A DNA stretch of 14,776 nt from F23-B02 sp963613665. Lineage in GTDB: Bacteria; Bacillota; Clostridia; Oscillospirales; Oscillospiraceae. A program made the translations under genes and the position numbers. The notes under the pieces are model-generated. The model did not search any database and was not told the DNA's origin. It saw only the letters and a list, made by a program, of their open reading frames with translations. Of this stretch, positions 1 to 7,135 are shown piece by piece (within the stretch, counting starts at the first letter, position 1; every line of letters starts with the position of its first letter). Location of the stretch: the NCBI GenBank assembly GCA_963613665.1, contig CAVEAL010000035.1, positions 1 to 14,776 on the forward strand, written 5' to 3'.

Positions 1-199
1 CTGTCAAAAAACCTATGCTGCTGCGTGAAGATGACCGCGCAGCGGGGGAGCTCGAGGGGGCAAGACCCGCCTCGAGTTAGATAAACCGCCGTCGAAATCC
101 TTGAAATTTCAAGGATTTCGGTAAAAGCATTTTGAATACTTTCAAAATGCTCGGCGGAAAAGTGCAGTCAAAAAAGTCCCGCGAGGGACTTTTTTGACA
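1..199 (+). repeat. Structured non-coding repeat, copy 1 (TIR-bounded, multi-hairpin)
   Basis: About 198 bp bounded by a perfect 10-bp terminal inverted repeat (TGTCAAAAAA at 2-11, TTTTTTGACA at 190-199). Inside are five helices: H1 18-26/37-45; H2 49-57/70-78 with an inner GGG/CCC (58-60/66-68); a CCGCCG/CGGCGG stem (86-91/152-157) enclosing H3, a perfect 28-nt palindrome (93-120), and H4 (126-136/141-151, 4-nt loop); and H5 (167-180/185-198) with a GCGA loop. No credible reading frame runs through it. A second copy begins at 14597 in the same orientation. Stem conservation between the copies suggests an RNA or hairpin-rich mobile element. The family is not recognised. The window starts within one base of the TIR, so the left flank and any target duplication cannot be seen. 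Confidence 0.9.
167..198 (+). terminator. Terminator-like hairpin at the 3' end of repeat copy 1
   Basis: A perfect 14-bp stem (GTCAAAAAAGTCCC pairing with GGGACTTTTTTGAC) is closed by a GCGA loop, which fits the GNRA tetraloop pattern. The A-tract and T-tract lie in the two arms, so it resembles a bidirectional intrinsic terminator. Its 3' arm is also complementary to the left end of the repeat (2-11), so two mutually exclusive pairings exist. Confidence 0.6.
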
Positions 200-204
200 A
201 ACTG

Positions 205-241
205 AAAAAACACGAACGACCGGCAGTCGTTCGTGTTTTTT
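205..241. terminator. Bidirectional intrinsic terminator downstream of the SpoIID-like gene
   Basis: The inverted repeat AAAAAACACGAACGAC / GTCGTTCGTGTTTTTT with loop CGGCA has a GC-containing stem and T-tracts on both strands. It lies about 95 bp past the stop codon of the minus-strand SpoIID-like gene and would end that transcript. Read on the + strand it would block transcription leaving the repeat. The stretch 242-336 shows no gene. Confidence 0.8.
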
Positions 242-336
242 TAATGGCGTATCGGGGCACCTGCGGATACGTTTATTGCGTCAGCCCGGTATCGGAAAAT
301 GCGTTGGAAGCATCAGCAAACGGAACAGGCACGGCG

Positions 337-1305
337 TCAATGCGCCACCAAAAAGGTGCCGGGGTAGTAGTGGGAGAGAATGTCGCTGTAGGAGGCGCCG
401 CTGTGCGCCATGGCGTTTGCACCGTACTGGCTCATGCCGATGCCGTGGCCGTAGCCGTGGACGGTGAAGACGAATTTTCCGTCAGTATGTTCGAGCTCAA
501 AATCGGTAGAGCGCAGGGAAAAGAGCGTGCGCAGCTCGCTGCCGGTGAACGAGACGCCGCCGATGTTGACCGACGCGACGCGGCCGGAATCGCTGTGCTT
601 TATCTCGCCGACCCATGCCGACGCCTCGCCCGTCATATCCGCCTCGGGCCTGAGATAGAGTATCGTATCGCGGAAATCAAGCTCGGAGCACTCGACGCTG
701 CTCGTGAAATCCGGCACGCTCTCCCCGGTTTCGGGCGAGGAAACGCTTTTGAGATAGGGCACATCCGACCACAGCGCGGCGGCATCCTCTGTAGCGCCGT
801 CGGAGGATGAGTGGAAGGCCGCAAGCGCGGGCTGCCCGTCGTAGCTGAGATACTCGCCGTCGGTCGCACTGACTGCGGCGCTTATTTTTTCGATGTACTG
901 TGCGTACTTGTCCCCCCAGCTCGAGGAGAGCTGCTCACGGCTCAGATACGCCTGACAGCAGGCAGACGAGGCGCAGATATCCGCGTCCTCGTGCTTCGGC
1001 GAGGCGATCGCCCTTTGGAGATAGCTGCGGGCGGCTACAGCCTGCGCCTTAAGCGCCTCCGGCTCGAAGGAAACGGGCATCTCCGCCGCTACGACGCCCG
1101 TGAGATAATCGGAAACGCTTATCTCCGACACCGTGTCGCCGGACAGCAGCCGTATGCTGCGCCCGCTGTCAGACTCAAGCCTCTCGGCGGTCTTGTCCGA
1201 GCTCCCGGAGCCCGTGTCGGGCGCTGCGGCCTCAATGGGCAGCAGCCGCGGCAGCCCGACGGCGATAATCGTCATAAAAAGTGCGGCGCACAGTATTCTT
1301 TTCAT
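337..1305 (-). CDS. SpoIID/LytB-family peptidoglycan lytic transglycosylase-like protein
   Basis: 322 residues, close to the usual SpoIID length. Residues 1-28 form a positively charged, hydrophobic signal or membrane anchor with no lipobox, so the protein is extracytoplasmic. The family core is clear: AAEMP at 73-77, where E75 matches the glutamate known to be catalytic in SpoIID, followed by ALKAQAVAARSYL at 84-96; a Cys-rich segment (C111, C116, C117, then Q118) where the family has its CQ motif; FHSSSDGATED at 164-174; and the C-terminal GYGHGIGMSQYG at 284-295. In the family, SpoIID cleaves glycan strands during forespore engulfment. No spoIIQ/spoIIIA-type partners lie nearby, so this may be a paralogue rather than the engulfment enzyme. 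A GGGTG ribosome site lies 7 nt before ATG. It is transcribed divergently from the next gene; I saw no convincing promoter for it. Confidence 0.9.
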   Translation of the reverse strand: MKRILCAALFMTIIAVGLPRLLPIEAAAPDTGSGSSDKTAERLESDSGRSIRLLSGDTVSEISVSDYLTGVVAAEMPVSFEPEALKAQAVAARSYLQRAIASPKHEDADICASSACCQAYLSREQLSSSWGDKYAQYIEKISAAVSATDGEYLSYDGQPALAAFHSSSDGATEDAAALWSDVPYLKSVSSPETGESVPDFTSSVECSELDFRDTILYLRPEADMTGEASAWVGEIKHSDSGRVASVNIGGVSFTGSELRTLFSLRSTDFELEHTDGKFVFTVHGYGHGIGMSQYGANAMAHSGASYSDILSHYYPGTFLVAH

Positions 1306-1324
1306 CCGGCATCACCCTTTCATC

Positions 1325-1351
1325 TTGACTGTTAAGGTAAAAAAGTATAAT
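1325..1351 (+). promoter_or_regulatory. Sigma-A-type promoter for the 1390-2391 membrane protein gene
   Basis: TTGACT (1325-1330) is followed after 15 nt by a perfect TATAAT (1346-1351). The spacer is shorter than the 16-18 nt norm; a TAATAT at 1348-1353 would give 17 nt. Expected transcription start is near 1358, downstream of the TTG codon at 1357, which supports ATG 1390 as the translation start. Confidence 0.6.
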
Positions 1352-1389
1352 ATTAATTGATACAAAAATATTCGTACAGGATTGATACT

Positions 1390-2391
1390 ATGCTTAAAAA
1401 TAACAACAAAGCCAACGACGCGCTCATCATGCTGTGCTATGTCTGCGCACTCGGCGCATTCGGCGCGTTCTTCCGCTGGCTGCAAATGCAGGTCGCGCGC
1501 GACTCCGAGACGGGACTTATAAACCCCAGCATCCTAAACTTTCTGCTTCCGGCGGTAATCATCGCCGCGGCGGTCGTGCTTTGGCTGCGCACGAAAAAGC
1601 TCACGGATGCGGAAACGGTGTTCCCGACCGGCATGAACGAAGCGCTGCGCGGTCTTTCGCTTGTGTATATCATATTCGCGTGGGTGATCGCGGCCCTGGC
1701 CGTGATCGGCGGCATAATGACGATAGTCAACTCCGCGCTCGACAGCCTGCGCGGCATGTATGTCATCATCGCCGTGCTGGCAATGCTCAGCGGGCTGAGC
1801 TTCCCTCTCATCTGCACGGCCTCGCGCAACCACTATTCGCCCAGCCTCGTGAGCGTTTTCATGACCTTCCCGATACTCATGTACTGCGTGTGGCTCATCG
1901 CAAGCTACAGGGCAAACGCAAGCAACCCAAACGTGTGGATATTTGCGATAGAGATAATCGCCGTCTGCTTCATCATCCTTGCCCTGTTTTACGTCGCGGG
2001 CTACGCCTTCGGCCGCCCCGAGCCGCAGAAGGCCTGCTATCTGAGCCTTTTCGCCGCGTTCATGTGCATGACGACGCTGTCCGACAGCCGGTATATGGGG
2101 CTTGAGCTCATCATCCTCGCAACGGCGGGCATGCTGCTGATGTACGGCTGGCTGATCGTGAAAAACCGCTGCGCCAAGGCAGAGCTTCCGGCAGAGCCGG
2201 AGCCGGCAGCCGAACCCGAAGCCGAGGACGAGCTGAAGGCCGGGCCGGAGGACACAGTTATCGAAGCCGGCCGGGACGACGCTCCGCCCGAGCCTACGCT
2301 TGAAGCTCCTGCACGCAGGCCTAAAGCCGATGCCGGGCGCGATGCAGCCGATGAGGTCGAGGACATCATAAAAGAGTACAACGGAAAATAA
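1390..2391 (+). CDS. Polytopic membrane protein of unknown function with acidic cytoplasmic tail
   Basis: 333 residues. The frame is open from a TTG at 1357, but ATG 1390 is preferred because AGGA sits 8 nt upstream and the promoter would initiate after 1357. About eight hydrophobic segments are visible, near residues 11-29, 47-66, 89-112, 122-142, 153-173, 181-208, 215-231 and 238-257, linked by short loops. Residues 263-333 form a low-complexity Glu/Pro/Ala tail ending in a short helix-like segment (DEVEDIIKEY). No catalytic or transporter signature was recognised. The tail is probably cytoplasmic, since K258, R260 and K263 follow the last segment (positive-inside rule). It is transcribed alone, divergent from the SpoIID-like gene and closed by its own terminator. 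A role in envelope or sporulation biology is only a guess from the neighbour. Confidence 0.8.
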   Translation: MLKNNNKANDALIMLCYVCALGAFGAFFRWLQMQVARDSETGLINPSILNFLLPAVIIAAAVVLWLRTKKLTDAETVFPTGMNEALRGLSLVYIIFAWVIAALAVIGGIMTIVNSALDSLRGMYVIIAVLAMLSGLSFPLICTASRNHYSPSLVSVFMTFPILMYCVWLIASYRANASNPNVWIFAIEIIAVCFIILALFYVAGYAFGRPEPQKACYLSLFAAFMCMTTLSDSRYMGLELIILATAGMLLMYGWLIVKNRCAKAELPAEPEPAAEPEAEDELKAGPEDTVIEAGRDDAPPEPTLEAPARRPKADAGRDAADEVEDIIKEYNGK

Positions 2392-2396
2392 ACGGC

Positions 2397-2433
2397 AAAA
2401 GCGGGTATTAATTCTCATAATACCCGCTTTAAT
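2397..2433. terminator. Intrinsic terminator after the membrane protein gene
   Basis: AAAGCGGGTATTA (2398-2410) pairs perfectly with TAATACCCGCTTT (2418-2430) around the loop ATTCTCA. It starts a few bases after the stop codon at 2391. The T-tract is short, and A-rich sequence upstream would make it work in both directions. Confidence 0.75.
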
Positions 2434-2484
2434 TATATTGTAGTGTGCCGGGGTAAAATTCGTGTGAAAAAGCGCGTTGCTTTC

Positions 2485-2512
2485 TTGACAATCAACCGCG
2501 TTTTTGTATAAT
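2485..2512 (+). promoter_or_regulatory. Consensus sigma-A promoter for the [FeFe] hydrogenase
   Basis: TTGACA (2485-2490), a 16-nt spacer and TATAAT (2507-2512) match the consensus at all twelve hexamer positions. The predicted start near 2519 gives a leader of about 33 nt before ATG 2552. This excludes the longer reading frame that begins at 2504. A promoter this strong predicts high, probably constitutive expression. Confidence 0.85.
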
Positions 2513-2551
2513 TATCTTTGGCATAAAGTAACTGCACGGAGGATAGGCAAT

Positions 2552-4099
2552 ATGAGAGGAATGCAAACCGGCAAAACCCGAATCAGGCACGAGGTCTTTA
2601 CGGAGATCGCACGTCTGGCGTATGAAGGCGCCGACTACGGTCAAAGGCTCGAGGAGCTGCCGTACAAGATCTGTCCCGGCGACCCCGATGAGATCGGGCC
2701 CTACCGGAACAATCTGCTGATAGAGCGTGCCATCGTCGGCGAGAGGCTGCGCCTTGCCATGGGTCTGTCCATGCGCAAGCTCGGCGTGCACAACAACATT
2801 TCCGACAGTGTCGAGGAGACGGTCATTGCCGAGAAATATTACGAGCCGCCCCTCATAAACGTTATCAAATTCGCCTGCAACCGCTGTCCGGATAACCTCA
2901 TAAAGGTGACGAACGGCTGCCAGGGCTGCCTTGAGCACCCCTGCATAGAGATATGTCCCAAGAAGGCCATCAGCAAGATAAACGGCCATGCACATGTTGA
3001 CACCGACAAATGCATCCGCTGCGGCAGATGCATGGATGCCTGCTCATTTTCCGCGATCATCCGTCAGGAGCGTCCCTGCAAGAAGGCCTGCGGCATCGCC
3101 GCCATCGGCAGTGACGAGCTCGGCCGTGCCGAGATCGATTACAAGAAATGCACCTCCTGCGGCCAGTGCCTCGTAAACTGCCCCTTCGGCGCGATAAGCG
3201 ACAAGAGCCAGATCTTCCAGACCGTCATGGCGATAAAGAGCGGCACTCCCGTTTACGTCGTGCTCGCCCCCGCCTTTGTCGGGCAGTTCGGCTCGGATAT
3301 ACCGCCGGAGAAGATCATACCGGCTTTCAAGCGCCTCGGCTTTGCCGACGTGTACGAGGCCGCCATTGGTGCGGATCTCTGCGTCATTGAAGAGGCCGCC
3401 GACTTCCTCGAGGAGGTCCCGTCCAAGCACCGCTTCATGGTAACCTCCTGCTGTCCCTCATGGAGCGACATGGTCAAAAAAATGTTCCCTGACATGGCGG
3501 AGAATATATCCGTTGCGATGACGCCGATGGTGCTCACCGCGCGCTTTGTAAAGAAAACTCACCCCGGCTGCAAGGTCGTTTTTGTCGGCCCCTGCGATGC
3601 GAAAAAGCTCGAGGCCAGCCGCCGCACCGTGCGCAGCGACGTTGATTTTGTCCTCACCTTCGAGGAGGTGCTCGGCATGTTTGCGGCCCGCAGCGTTGAC
3701 AGAGAGGCTCTCGAGGCCGATGAGCCGCAGCTTCTCTCGCAGGCGGGCGCGGATGCGCGCAAGTTTGCGGTCTCCGGCGGCGTTGCGCAGGCCGTGGTCA
3801 ACGCCATCAAGTCCATCGACCCGACGCGAGACGTGAAGATCGCAAAGGCTACCGGCCTGCACGAGTGCCGCAAGCTGCTCATGATGGCGCGCGACGGAAA
3901 ATACGACGGCTACCTGCTCGAGGGCATGGCCTGTCCCGGCGGCTGCGTCGCCGGTGCGGGCACGCTCCAGCCGATCGACCGCTCAACGCGCGCGGTTGCA
4001 AAGTTCGCCGACTGCGCCGAGTACGGCTGCGCCTACGATACGCAGTACAAGGACTTCCTCCCTCTCATCGAAGAAAAAGATCATTCGGAAGCAAATTAG
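2552..4099 (+). CDS. Monomeric [FeFe] hydrogenase with ferredoxin domains (group B-like)
   Basis: 515 residues, cytoplasmic. It should catalyse reversible 2H+ + 2e- = H2, most likely disposing of electrons from reduced ferredoxin. ATG 2552 is chosen because GGAGG lies 9 nt upstream. Residues 1-105 lack a recognised domain. Cys-rich cluster segments follow: C109/C112/C123/C126/C131/C135, then CIRCGRC at 154-160 with C164, and CTSCGQC at 200-206 with C210. The H-cluster domain has all three signatures: L1 TSCCPSW (298-304), L2 GPCDAKK (346-352) and L3 EGMACPGGC (457-465). C301, C348, C461 and C465 are the expected cluster ligands and C300 the proton-relay cysteine. Ser replaces the Gly found in the classical TSCCPGW motif, and L3 continues VAGAGT; from memory this fits the group B lineage rather than CpI-type enzymes. 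No maturase (hydE/F/G) is present in the window. Confidence 0.93.
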   Translation: MRGMQTGKTRIRHEVFTEIARLAYEGADYGQRLEELPYKICPGDPDEIGPYRNNLLIERAIVGERLRLAMGLSMRKLGVHNNISDSVEETVIAEKYYEPPLINVIKFACNRCPDNLIKVTNGCQGCLEHPCIEICPKKAISKINGHAHVDTDKCIRCGRCMDACSFSAIIRQERPCKKACGIAAIGSDELGRAEIDYKKCTSCGQCLVNCPFGAISDKSQIFQTVMAIKSGTPVYVVLAPAFVGQFGSDIPPEKIIPAFKRLGFADVYEAAIGADLCVIEEAADFLEEVPSKHRFMVTSCCPSWSDMVKKMFPDMAENISVAMTPMVLTARFVKKTHPGCKVVFVGPCDAKKLEASRRTVRSDVDFVLTFEEVLGMFAARSVDREALEADEPQLLSQAGADARKFAVSGGVAQAVVNAIKSIDPTRDVKIAKATGLHECRKLLMMARDGKYDGYLLEGMACPGGCVAGAGTLQPIDRSTRAVAKFADCAEYGCAYDTQYKDFLPLIEEKDHSEAN

Positions 4100-4155
4100 G
4101 GCTGCGCCTGTCCGTATATTGCACGGAAGGCACGGCAGCAAAGCCGGAGCATCAT

Positions 4156-4197
4156 AAAAAAGACAGTGCAGATTTTTCAGTCTGCACTGTCTTTTTA
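4156..4197. terminator. Bidirectional terminator between hydrogenase and small-protein gene
   Basis: A 16-bp perfect stem (4157-4172 pairing with 4181-4196) contains GACAGTGCAGA/TCTGCACTGTC flanked by an A-tract and T-tract. The loop is TTTTTCAG. It separates two convergent genes (stops at 4099 and 4221) and would terminate both. Confidence 0.9.
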
Positions 4198-4220
4198 TTT
4201 TCTGTGTTATTGTCCCCGTA

Positions 4221-4475
4221 TCAGGTGAAGCTGGAGATCATGCTGATGGGCCAGGTCAGGATATCGCCGACGAGGCGGACCTTGCTCTGCACGAACAGGC
4301 GGGTGTCTTCGTCTGCAAGCTTATCCTTGATCTGCTGAGCCACGACCTTGGGCTTGATCTCAAGAACCTTGCCCGCAACGCCGAGAAGCTTGCCGGCGTC
4401 GAGGTACTTGACGGTCTCAACGAGGTTATCCTTTGCGGCCTCGTAGTCAAAATTGGCTATTGCCTTAATGCACAT
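4221..4475 (-). CDS. Small hypothetical protein, 84 residues
   Basis: This appears to be a real small gene. It has an excellent ribosome site (GGGAGG, 9 nt before ATG), its own extended -10 promoter and a strong terminator. The protein has no signal peptide and is mostly predicted helix. Charged and hydrophobic residues alternate through residues 10-65 (for example DNLVETVKYLDAGKLLGVAGKV), followed by a more hydrophobic C-terminus (VGDILTWPISMISSFT). I recognise no domain or catalytic motif. It sits alone between the convergent hydrogenase and the GH3 gene upstream on the same strand, whose stop is 152 bp away. Function unknown; a small helical structural or regulatory protein is possible. 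Confidence 0.75.
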   Translation of the reverse strand: MCIKAIANFDYEAAKDNLVETVKYLDAGKLLGVAGKVLEIKPKVVAQQIKDKLADEDTRLFVQSKVRLVGDILTWPISMISSFT

Positions 4476-4518
4476 GCTGTTTTTCCTCCCATATAATCTT
4501 TGTTGTTCAGATGCAGTA

Positions 4519-4548
4519 ACTATACCACATTAAGCTACATTTTGTAAA
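4519..4548 (-). promoter_or_regulatory. Extended -10 promoter for the 84-residue protein gene
   Basis: On the minus strand: TTTACA (4548-4543), an 18-nt spacer, then TATAGT (4524-4519) preceded by TGG, which fits the extended -10 motif TGn. Expected start is near 4512, giving a leader of about 37 nt that contains the GGGAGG site. Confidence 0.7.
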
Positions 4549-4627
4549 CATCATTCTGCCATACAGCGTAAAACATTTTAGCACAGATCGGCCGATATGT
4601 CAAAAAGAAAAAACTTCAAAAGCAAAC

Positions 4628-7015
4628 TCACACGTTTTTCCGCCAAAATGCACTAATAAGCGCCCTGAAGCTGCCCTTTTCGCGGTTTGCCGCGCCGAGC
4701 AGCGCTCGCACCTGTGCTTCCGAAACGGCACCCGTAAAGCGTGCAAGGCCGCGATATGGCAGGTTCATGGCAAACTCGGTGTTGTTTGCGTTCTCCCTGT
4801 CGCCCACAAGGCAGAAAAAGCCCCGGATCATGCGCAGCAGGCGGTACAGCAGCCGTCCTATGCCCGGGCGGTACGCGCCCTGAACGAGGGCGGAGTTAAA
4901 CTCCAGAGGCGCATTCCTGTCCCACAGATGCGGCGGTATCCCGTATCCGAGCAGGGCGGCAAAGCTCTCGTCGGGCACGTTCTGCACATCCGCCGTACGG
5001 TAGGGCGCAAGCTCGGGAGCCGTATACGGATCCTGAGCACCGTCGCCGTCCTTTTCGACGAAGCCGCGCAGGCGTATGTCGCGCGAGGACGCGCCGACAA
5101 GCACCTCATAGCGTCCGCCCGCAGTCGCCCAGCGGTTTTCGACCGTGTTCCAGTATTGGAAGGCCCGCTCCGGCAGCACGACGAAAACGCGCTTTTCCTC
5201 GCCGGGTGCAAGATCTGTCCGCGCAAAGCCGCGCAGCTCCTTTTCCGGGCAGAACACGCCGCCGCGCGGCGCGGCAACGTAGACCTGGGCGATCTCGGCG
5301 GCCTCTACGGAGCCCGTGTTTTTCACGGTGAAGCTCACGCCCTCGGGAGAAAGCCCGAGGCCGGAGTATTCAAAGCTCGTGTAGCTCAGGCCGAAGCCGA
5401 AGGGGTATTTTACGGCTTTTTTCGCGGTGTCGTAATAGCGGTAGCCGACGAATATTCCCTCGCGGTACTCGCTCGTGCGTTCCGGGCCGGGGTAATAATT
5501 GCGGCACGGCGTGTCGTCGAGCCGAAGCGGCATGGTCTCGGCCAGCTTGCCGGAGGGGCTTATCTTGCCCGTTAAGAGCCTCGCGATCGCCCGCGCACCG
5601 GCCTGTCCGCCGAGGAAGCCGTGCAGCAGGGCCTTACAGTCACGGTCCCAATCCGTCTCCACGGGGCTGCCGCAGGACAGAATGACGGCGACGTTCGGGT
5701 TTGCGCGGCTGACCGCGTGCAGCAGCTCGATCTGGCTGTCGGCAATACGCATGTGAGTCCTGTCAACGCCCTCGGCATCGCTGCCCTCGTCGAGCCCCAG
5801 CCACACGAGCACCGTGTCGGCGCGCAGCGCAAGCCGGCAGGCGCGGTTTATGAGCCTTTGACTTCTGCCGCCGCGGCGTTTGAAGCCCCGCTCGCAGCCT
5901 ATGACGTTCACGCCCTCGCTTTTGAGCGCATCGAGGCCGCACTCGAGCTTCGTCGGCTCTATGCACGAGCTGCCCGCGCCCTGGTAGCGCGGCACGGCCG
6001 CAAAATCGCCGATAACTGCAACGCGCGCACCCTCGCGCAGCGGCAGCATGCCGCCCTCGTTCTTGAGCAGAACCGCGCTCTCTGCGGCAAGGCGCGCGGC
6101 GAATTCGTGGTGCTCGTCCATATCGCAGGCGGACGCATTCCGGAAGGCCTCCTGCGCATCGTCAACAAGGCGCAGCAGACGCGATACGCGCTCGTCGATC
6201 AGCGCTCCGCTCACACGTCCAGCGCGCAGTGCACCGAGGATCTGCCTGTCGGTCTCACCGCCGGTGCCGGGCATTTCGAGGCTGTTTCCCGCGATGAGGC
6301 CGCTCACACGGTCGTTGCTGCCGCCCCAGTCGGTGACGATGAGGCCGTCATAACCCCAGTCACGCGTGAGGATATCCTGCAAAAGGTGGGTGTTTTCGTT
6401 GGTGTACTGCCCGTTGAGCATGTTGTACGAGGTCATCAGGCACTTGACGTGCCCCTCCTTGACCGCGATCTCAAAGGCGGGCAGATAAATCTCGCGCAGC
6501 GTGCGCTCGTCGATGACCGAGTCGCTCGTCATGCGCAGCTTTTCCTGCGAGTTTGCCGCAAAGTGCTTGACGCAGGCGGCGACGCCCTTTGACTGCACGC
6601 CGCGGATGAGCGCCGCGGCACATTTTCCGGCCAGCAGCGGATCCTCGGAGTAGTATTCAAAGTTGCGGCCGCACAGGGGGCTGCGCTTTATGTTCACGCC
6701 CGGGCCGAGTATCACTCCGACGCGCTGCTCAAGCATCTCCTCGCCGAGACGCACGCCCATCTGCCCGATCAGCTCCTCGTCCCAACTGTTTGCCGCGGCC
6801 GAGGCCGTCGGAAAGCAGGTCGCGGGATAGGCCGCGTTCAGGCCGAGATGATCGTTTTTGCCGAGCTGCTTGCGCAGGCCGTGCGGCCCGTCGGTCAGCA
6901 GAAGGCGCGGAATGCCGAGACGGCCGATGCTCTTGCTGTGCCAGAAATCGTCGCCGGAGCACAGCGAGCACTTTTCCTCGTCCGTCATTTTCGGTATGAG
7001 CCCGGTATATTTCAT
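4628..7015 (-). CDS. Glycoside hydrolase family 3 (beta-glucosidase-like), cytoplasmic
   Basis: 795 residues. ATG 7015 is chosen over the open frame reaching 7072 because GAGGTG lies 6 nt upstream. No signal peptide is present, so it probably acts on imported oligosaccharides or glycosides, releasing sugars from non-reducing ends. The N-terminal barrel carries TDGPHGLR (41-48), GRNFEYYSEDP (116-126), the substrate-binding KH (K150-H151) and VTDWGG, where D229 is the expected nucleophile. The alpha/beta sandwich follows, with EGVDR at 415-419 placing E415 as the likely acid/base, and GKISPSGKLAETMP at 483-496. A fibronectin-III-like domain spans roughly 555-650. Residues 660-795 form an extra C-terminal region with a basic, hydrophobic helix around 720-737 and LPYRGLARFTGAVSEAQV near 752-769. 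Substrate (beta-glucoside, xyloside or GlcNAc) cannot be fixed from sequence. It has its own promoter. Confidence 0.93.
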   Translation of the reverse strand: MKYTGLIPKMTDEEKCSLCSGDDFWHSKSIGRLGIPRLLLTDGPHGLRKQLGKNDHLGLNAAYPATCFPTASAAANSWDEELIGQMGVRLGEEMLEQRVGVILGPGVNIKRSPLCGRNFEYYSEDPLLAGKCAAALIRGVQSKGVAACVKHFAANSQEKLRMTSDSVIDERTLREIYLPAFEIAVKEGHVKCLMTSYNMLNGQYTNENTHLLQDILTRDWGYDGLIVTDWGGSNDRVSGLIAGNSLEMPGTGGETDRQILGALRAGRVSGALIDERVSRLLRLVDDAQEAFRNASACDMDEHHEFAARLAAESAVLLKNEGGMLPLREGARVAVIGDFAAVPRYQGAGSSCIEPTKLECGLDALKSEGVNVIGCERGFKRRGGRSQRLINRACRLALRADTVLVWLGLDEGSDAEGVDRTHMRIADSQIELLHAVSRANPNVAVILSCGSPVETDWDRDCKALLHGFLGGQAGARAIARLLTGKISPSGKLAETMPLRLDDTPCRNYYPGPERTSEYREGIFVGYRYYDTAKKAVKYPFGFGLSYTSFEYSGLGLSPEGVSFTVKNTGSVEAAEIAQVYVAAPRGGVFCPEKELRGFARTDLAPGEEKRVFVVLPERAFQYWNTVENRWATAGGRYEVLVGASSRDIRLRGFVEKDGDGAQDPYTAPELAPYRTADVQNVPDESFAALLGYGIPPHLWDRNAPLEFNSALVQGAYRPGIGRLLYRLLRMIRGFFCLVGDRENANNTEFAMNLPYRGLARFTGAVSEAQVRALLGAANREKGSFRALISAFWRKNV

Positions 7016-7042
7016 GTCTTTCACCTCAGTCCACTTTTTCTC

Positions 7043-7072
7043 ATCATAACACAGCGCCGTCCGTTTTAACAA
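7043..7072 (-). promoter_or_regulatory. Probable promoter for the GH3 gene
   Basis: On the minus strand: TTGTTA (7072-7067), an 18-nt spacer, then TATGAT (7048-7043) preceded by TGT, an extended -10 arrangement. The start would fall near 7036, leaving about 20 nt of leader that contains GAGGTG. Both hexamers are imperfect, so it could be a regulated promoter. Confidence 0.5.
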
Positions 7073-7135
7073 TCTCTGTTTTTCACATTATACATCATAC
7101 GGCCCGACGGAGATAAAATGTGCTCAGGCAAAGCA

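Noticed and set aside
244..810. Open frame of 188 codons on the + strand
   Set aside because: It lies almost wholly over the SpoIID-like gene on the other strand, has no ribosome site, and its composition is that of an antisense shadow in GC-rich DNA.
4594..4610. TGTCAAAAAG near 4597 as a third repeat remnant
   Set aside because: Only the first nine bases resemble the repeat end, and none of the internal hairpins follow.
5621..6592. Open frame of 323 codons on the + strand inside the GH3 gene
   Set aside because: It is antisense to a fully motif-supported glycoside hydrolase and has no expression signals.
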